A stretch of DNA of 64,000 nucleotides from assembly GCA_041396705.1 (NCBI GenBank), contig JAWKYB010000002.1, positions 186,001-250,000 on the forward strand. Direction: 5' to 3'. The translations under genes were made by a program, and so were the position numbers. Of the stretch, positions 62,082-64,000 are shown one piece after another. The notes below the pieces were generated by a model that was not told where the DNA came from, did no database searches, and saw nothing but the letters and a program-made list of their open reading frames with translations. The DNA is from Alphaproteobacteria bacterium. Its GTDB lineage: Bacteria > Pseudomonadota > Alphaproteobacteria > CALKHQ01. Positions within the stretch are counted from its first letter, which is position 1. Each line of letters begins with the position of its first letter.

Positions 62082-63361
62082 TGCTCGCGCTGATCGCCAT
62101 CCTGTTCGCCGTCTTCCTGGTTGTCGGCCTGCCCATCGCCTTCGCGTTGGCGCTGGCCGCCATTCCGGTGTTCACGCTGACCGGCACGATGCCGCCGACC
62201 GTGGTGCTGCAGAAGATGGTCACGGCGACGCAGAACTTCCCGCTGCTCGCGGTGCCGTTCTTCATTCTCGCCGGCAACCTGATGAACGTGACCGGCATCA
62301 CCGAGCGGCTCATTCGCTTCGCACGGCTGTTGAGCGGGTGGATGGCCGGCGGCCTGGCCCAGGTCTCGATCGTGCTCAGCCTGATGATGGGCGGGGTCTC
62401 CGGCTCGGCGGTCGCCGATGCCTCGATGGAATCGCGGCTGCTCGGCCCAGGCATGGCGGCGCAGGGCTATTCCCGTGGCATCACGGCGGCGATCCTCGCC
62501 TTCGGTTCGATCATCACGGCGACGATTCCGCCGAGCATCGGCCTGATCCTGTTCGGCTACATCAACGAGGTTTCGATCGGCCGGCTGTTCCTGGCCGGCA
62601 TCCTGCCCGGCGTGCTGTTGACGATCGTGCTGATGGCGACCTGCTGGATCGTCGCCAAGCGCCGCGGCTACCGGCCCGACCTGCAGCGGCGCCCGACCGC
62701 GCGCGAGCTCGGCACCAGCTTCGTCGACAGCATCTGGTCGCTGATGTTCCCGATCATCCTGATCGTCGGCTTCCGGTTCGGCTTCTTCACCGCCACCGAG
62801 GCCGGCGTCTTCCTGGTCTTCTATGCGCTGGCGGTCGGCGTGCTGGTGTATCGCGAGCTCAGCTTCGCGAAGATGTACGAGGCGTTCCGCAGCTCGGTCG
62901 GCGACCTCGGCATGATCATGCTGCTGATCATGATGGCGGCGGTGCTGGGCTATGCCGTCACTATCGAGCGCGCGCCGCAGAACATCACCGAGTTCGTGAC
63001 CACCCTGACCGCCGACCCGCTGGTCACGCTGATGCTCATCGTCGCCGTGCTGGTCATCAGCGGCATGTTCCTGGAGGGCGCCGCCAACATCCTGCTGGTG
63101 ACGCCGATCGTGATGCCGGTGCTGGTCAGTGCCGGCTACGATCCCGTCCATCTCGGCATCCTGATGGTGACGCTGGTCAACTTCGGCGGGCTCACGCCGC
63201 CGGTCGGGGTGATCATGTTCACGGTTTGCGGCATCCTGGACACCAAGACGGGCGAATACACCGTCGCCGCGATCCCGTTCTTTGCGGCCTTCGCCGTGTT
63301 TTTTGCGCTGCTGGTCGCCTTCCCAGACCTGAGCCTGCTCCTGCCGGCACTGCTGATGTAA
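62081..63361 (+). CDS. TRAP transporter large permease (DctM family)
   Basis: 426 residues, about twelve helices. VFLVVGLPIAFALALAAIPV, NFPLLAVPFFILAGNLMNVT, ILAFGSIITATIPPSIGLIL and ATEAGVFLVFYALAVGVLVY are standard DctM text. Sodium-driven uptake subunit of the second TRAP system. Confidence 0.92.
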   Translation: MLALIAILFAVFLVVGLPIAFALALAAIPVFTLTGTMPPTVVLQKMVTATQNFPLLAVPFFILAGNLMNVTGITERLIRFARLLSGWMAGGLAQVSIVLSLMMGGVSGSAVADASMESRLLGPGMAAQGYSRGITAAILAFGSIITATIPPSIGLILFGYINEVSIGRLFLAGILPGVLLTIVLMATCWIVAKRRGYRPDLQRRPTARELGTSFVDSIWSLMFPIILIVGFRFGFFTATEAGVFLVFYALAVGVLVYRELSFAKMYEAFRSSVGDLGMIMLLIMMAAVLGYAVTIERAPQNITEFVTTLTADPLVTLMLIVAVLVISGMFLEGAANILLVTPIVMPVLVSAGYDPVHLGILMVTLVNFGGLTPPVGVIMFTVCGILDTKTGEYTVAAIPFFAAFAVFFALLVAFPDLSLLLPALLM

Positions 63362-63385
63362 TGACGCGAAACCCGGGGCCCCACC

Positions 63386-64000
63386 ATGCCGGTTAGCACC
63401 CTGTCGGCAGCGCTGCTGGAAGAAGCGCGCGAATCGTCGACGTCGGCGCCGCGGGGCTCCGCCGCGAACCGGATCTATGCCGGCCTGCGCGCCAGAATCC
63501 TCAGCCTCGACCTGAAGCCCAATGCCAAGGTCTCGCGCAACGAGGTCGCCGAGGCCTACGGCGTCAGCCAGGCGCCGGTGCGCGATGCGCTGCAGAAGTT
63601 GGCGCATGACGGCCTGGTGATATCCTATCCGCAGTCGCGGACGGTGGTTTCACGGATCGACCTGGAGCACGCGCGCGAGACGCAGTTCCTGCGCCGCAGC
63701 GTGGAAATCGAGGTCGCGCGGGCGTTGGCGCGCAACGCAGCCGCCGAGGCGCTGGTGCCGGCCGGCCGCATCCTGCGCATGCAGCGCCTCGCCGGCGAAG
63801 ACAAGGACATCGGGGAATTCACCGCGCTGGACGGGCTGTTCCACCTGTCGCTGTTCGAGGCCGCCGGGGTTGCCCGCCTCTACCACATCGTCGCCGCGCG
63901 CGGCGGCCATATCGACCGGTTGCGGCGCCTCAACCTGCCCGACCCCGGCAAGCTGACCGAGGTGGTGCAGCAGCACGAACAGATCCTGCGCGCGATCCGC
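63386..64000 (+). CDS. GntR-family regulator (FCD subfamily), C-terminus cut by window edge
   Basis: 205 residues visible. Residues 28-95 form the winged helix (IYAGLRARILSLDLKPNAKV, SRNEVAEAYGVSQAPVRDAL), and the FCD effector domain follows with LRRSVEIEVARALARNAA, DGLFHLSLFEAAGVARL and EVVQQHEQILRAIR, in which the metal-binding Asp and His residues (DxLFH, QQHEQIL) appear. It is 24 bases behind the TRAP permease, so it likely controls that operon in answer to the imported acid or its product. Confidence 0.9.
   Translation, partial: MPVSTLSAALLEEARESSTSAPRGSAANRIYAGLRARILSLDLKPNAKVSRNEVAEAYGVSQAPVRDALQKLAHDGLVISYPQSRTVVSRIDLEHARETQFLRRSVEIEVARALARNAAAEALVPAGRILRMQRLAGEDKDIGEFTALDGLFHLSLFEAAGVARLYHIVAARGGHIDRLRRLNLPDPGKLTEVVQQHEQILRAIR

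Overview
This window is a very GC-rich (roughly two-thirds GC or more by eye) stretch of bacterial chromosome, tightly packed with catabolic and transport genes. The mix of TRAP and CUT1-type ABC importers, CaiB/BaiF CoA-transferases, a hydantoinase pair, urease and IclR/GntR/DeoR-type regulators, plus dispersed palindromic intergenic repeats (cores like GCGACGCGGCAATCC and CGGGACAAGCCCGGGCATGA), points to an alphaproteobacterium, probably Rhodospirillales-like. That assignment is an inference from style. I saw no rRNA, tRNA, CRISPR array, insertion sequence, phage gene or replication origin.

Layout. 0-4.5 kb: a truncated amidohydrolase and a THI5/NMT1-like binding protein, divergent from an alpha/beta hydrolase, a pyroglutamyl-peptidase and a 2-oxoglutarate oxygenase that overlap by their start/stop codons. 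4.5-6.7 kb: a frame-disrupted dimethylformamidase large-subunit-like gene. 6.8-15.2 kb: a CUT1 ABC importer (binding protein frame-disrupted) followed by hydantoinase/5-oxoprolinase subunits HyuA and HyuB. 15.2-19.5 kb (minus): intradiol dioxygenase, IclR regulator, Tat-signal amidohydrolase with an in-frame amber codon, MetE-like protein. 19.6-25.6 kb (plus, divergent): short citrate-synthase-fold lyase, CaiB/BaiF CoA-transferase, YciI-like protein, TRAP transporter, FMN reductase.

25.6-42.8 kb is a divergent nitrogen-scavenging island. Leftward runs an amide/urea ABC transporter (binding protein and both permeases frame-disrupted, both ATPases intact), aliphatic amidase AmiE, a MoxR-type AAA ATPase with its VWA partner, an amidase-signature enzyme and a His-rich NiCoT-like metal transporter. 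Rightward run urease genes ureE (disrupted), ureF, a fused ureAB, ureC, ureG and ureD. Read together, amides and urea are imported and hydrolysed to ammonium, with nickel supplied for urease.

42.9-48.5 kb holds the least familiar cluster: two tandem Tat-signal proteins with an isoaspartyl-methyltransferase-like SAM fold, a large polytopic membrane protein with a spermidine-synthase-like domain, and an exported alpha/beta-hydrolase-like protein. 48.7-60.2 kb is one long, mostly translationally coupled operon: a chimeric DeoR regulator carrying a periplasmic-binding-like insert, a CUT1 sugar-type ABC importer, enoyl-CoA hydratase, SDR dehydrogenase, SMP-30 lactonase, a binding-protein homologue without a signal peptide, a CoA-transferase and an RraA-like aldolase. 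60.6-64 kb is a second TRAP transporter followed by a GntR/FCD regulator cut off by the window end.

Two zones (about 6.1-7.4 kb and 34.1-37.9 kb, plus the 5' end of the 6.7 kb gene) contain many single-base frame changes in otherwise well-conserved proteins. I annotate those genes as disrupted, but base-calling or assembly error is at least as likely as true pseudogenes.
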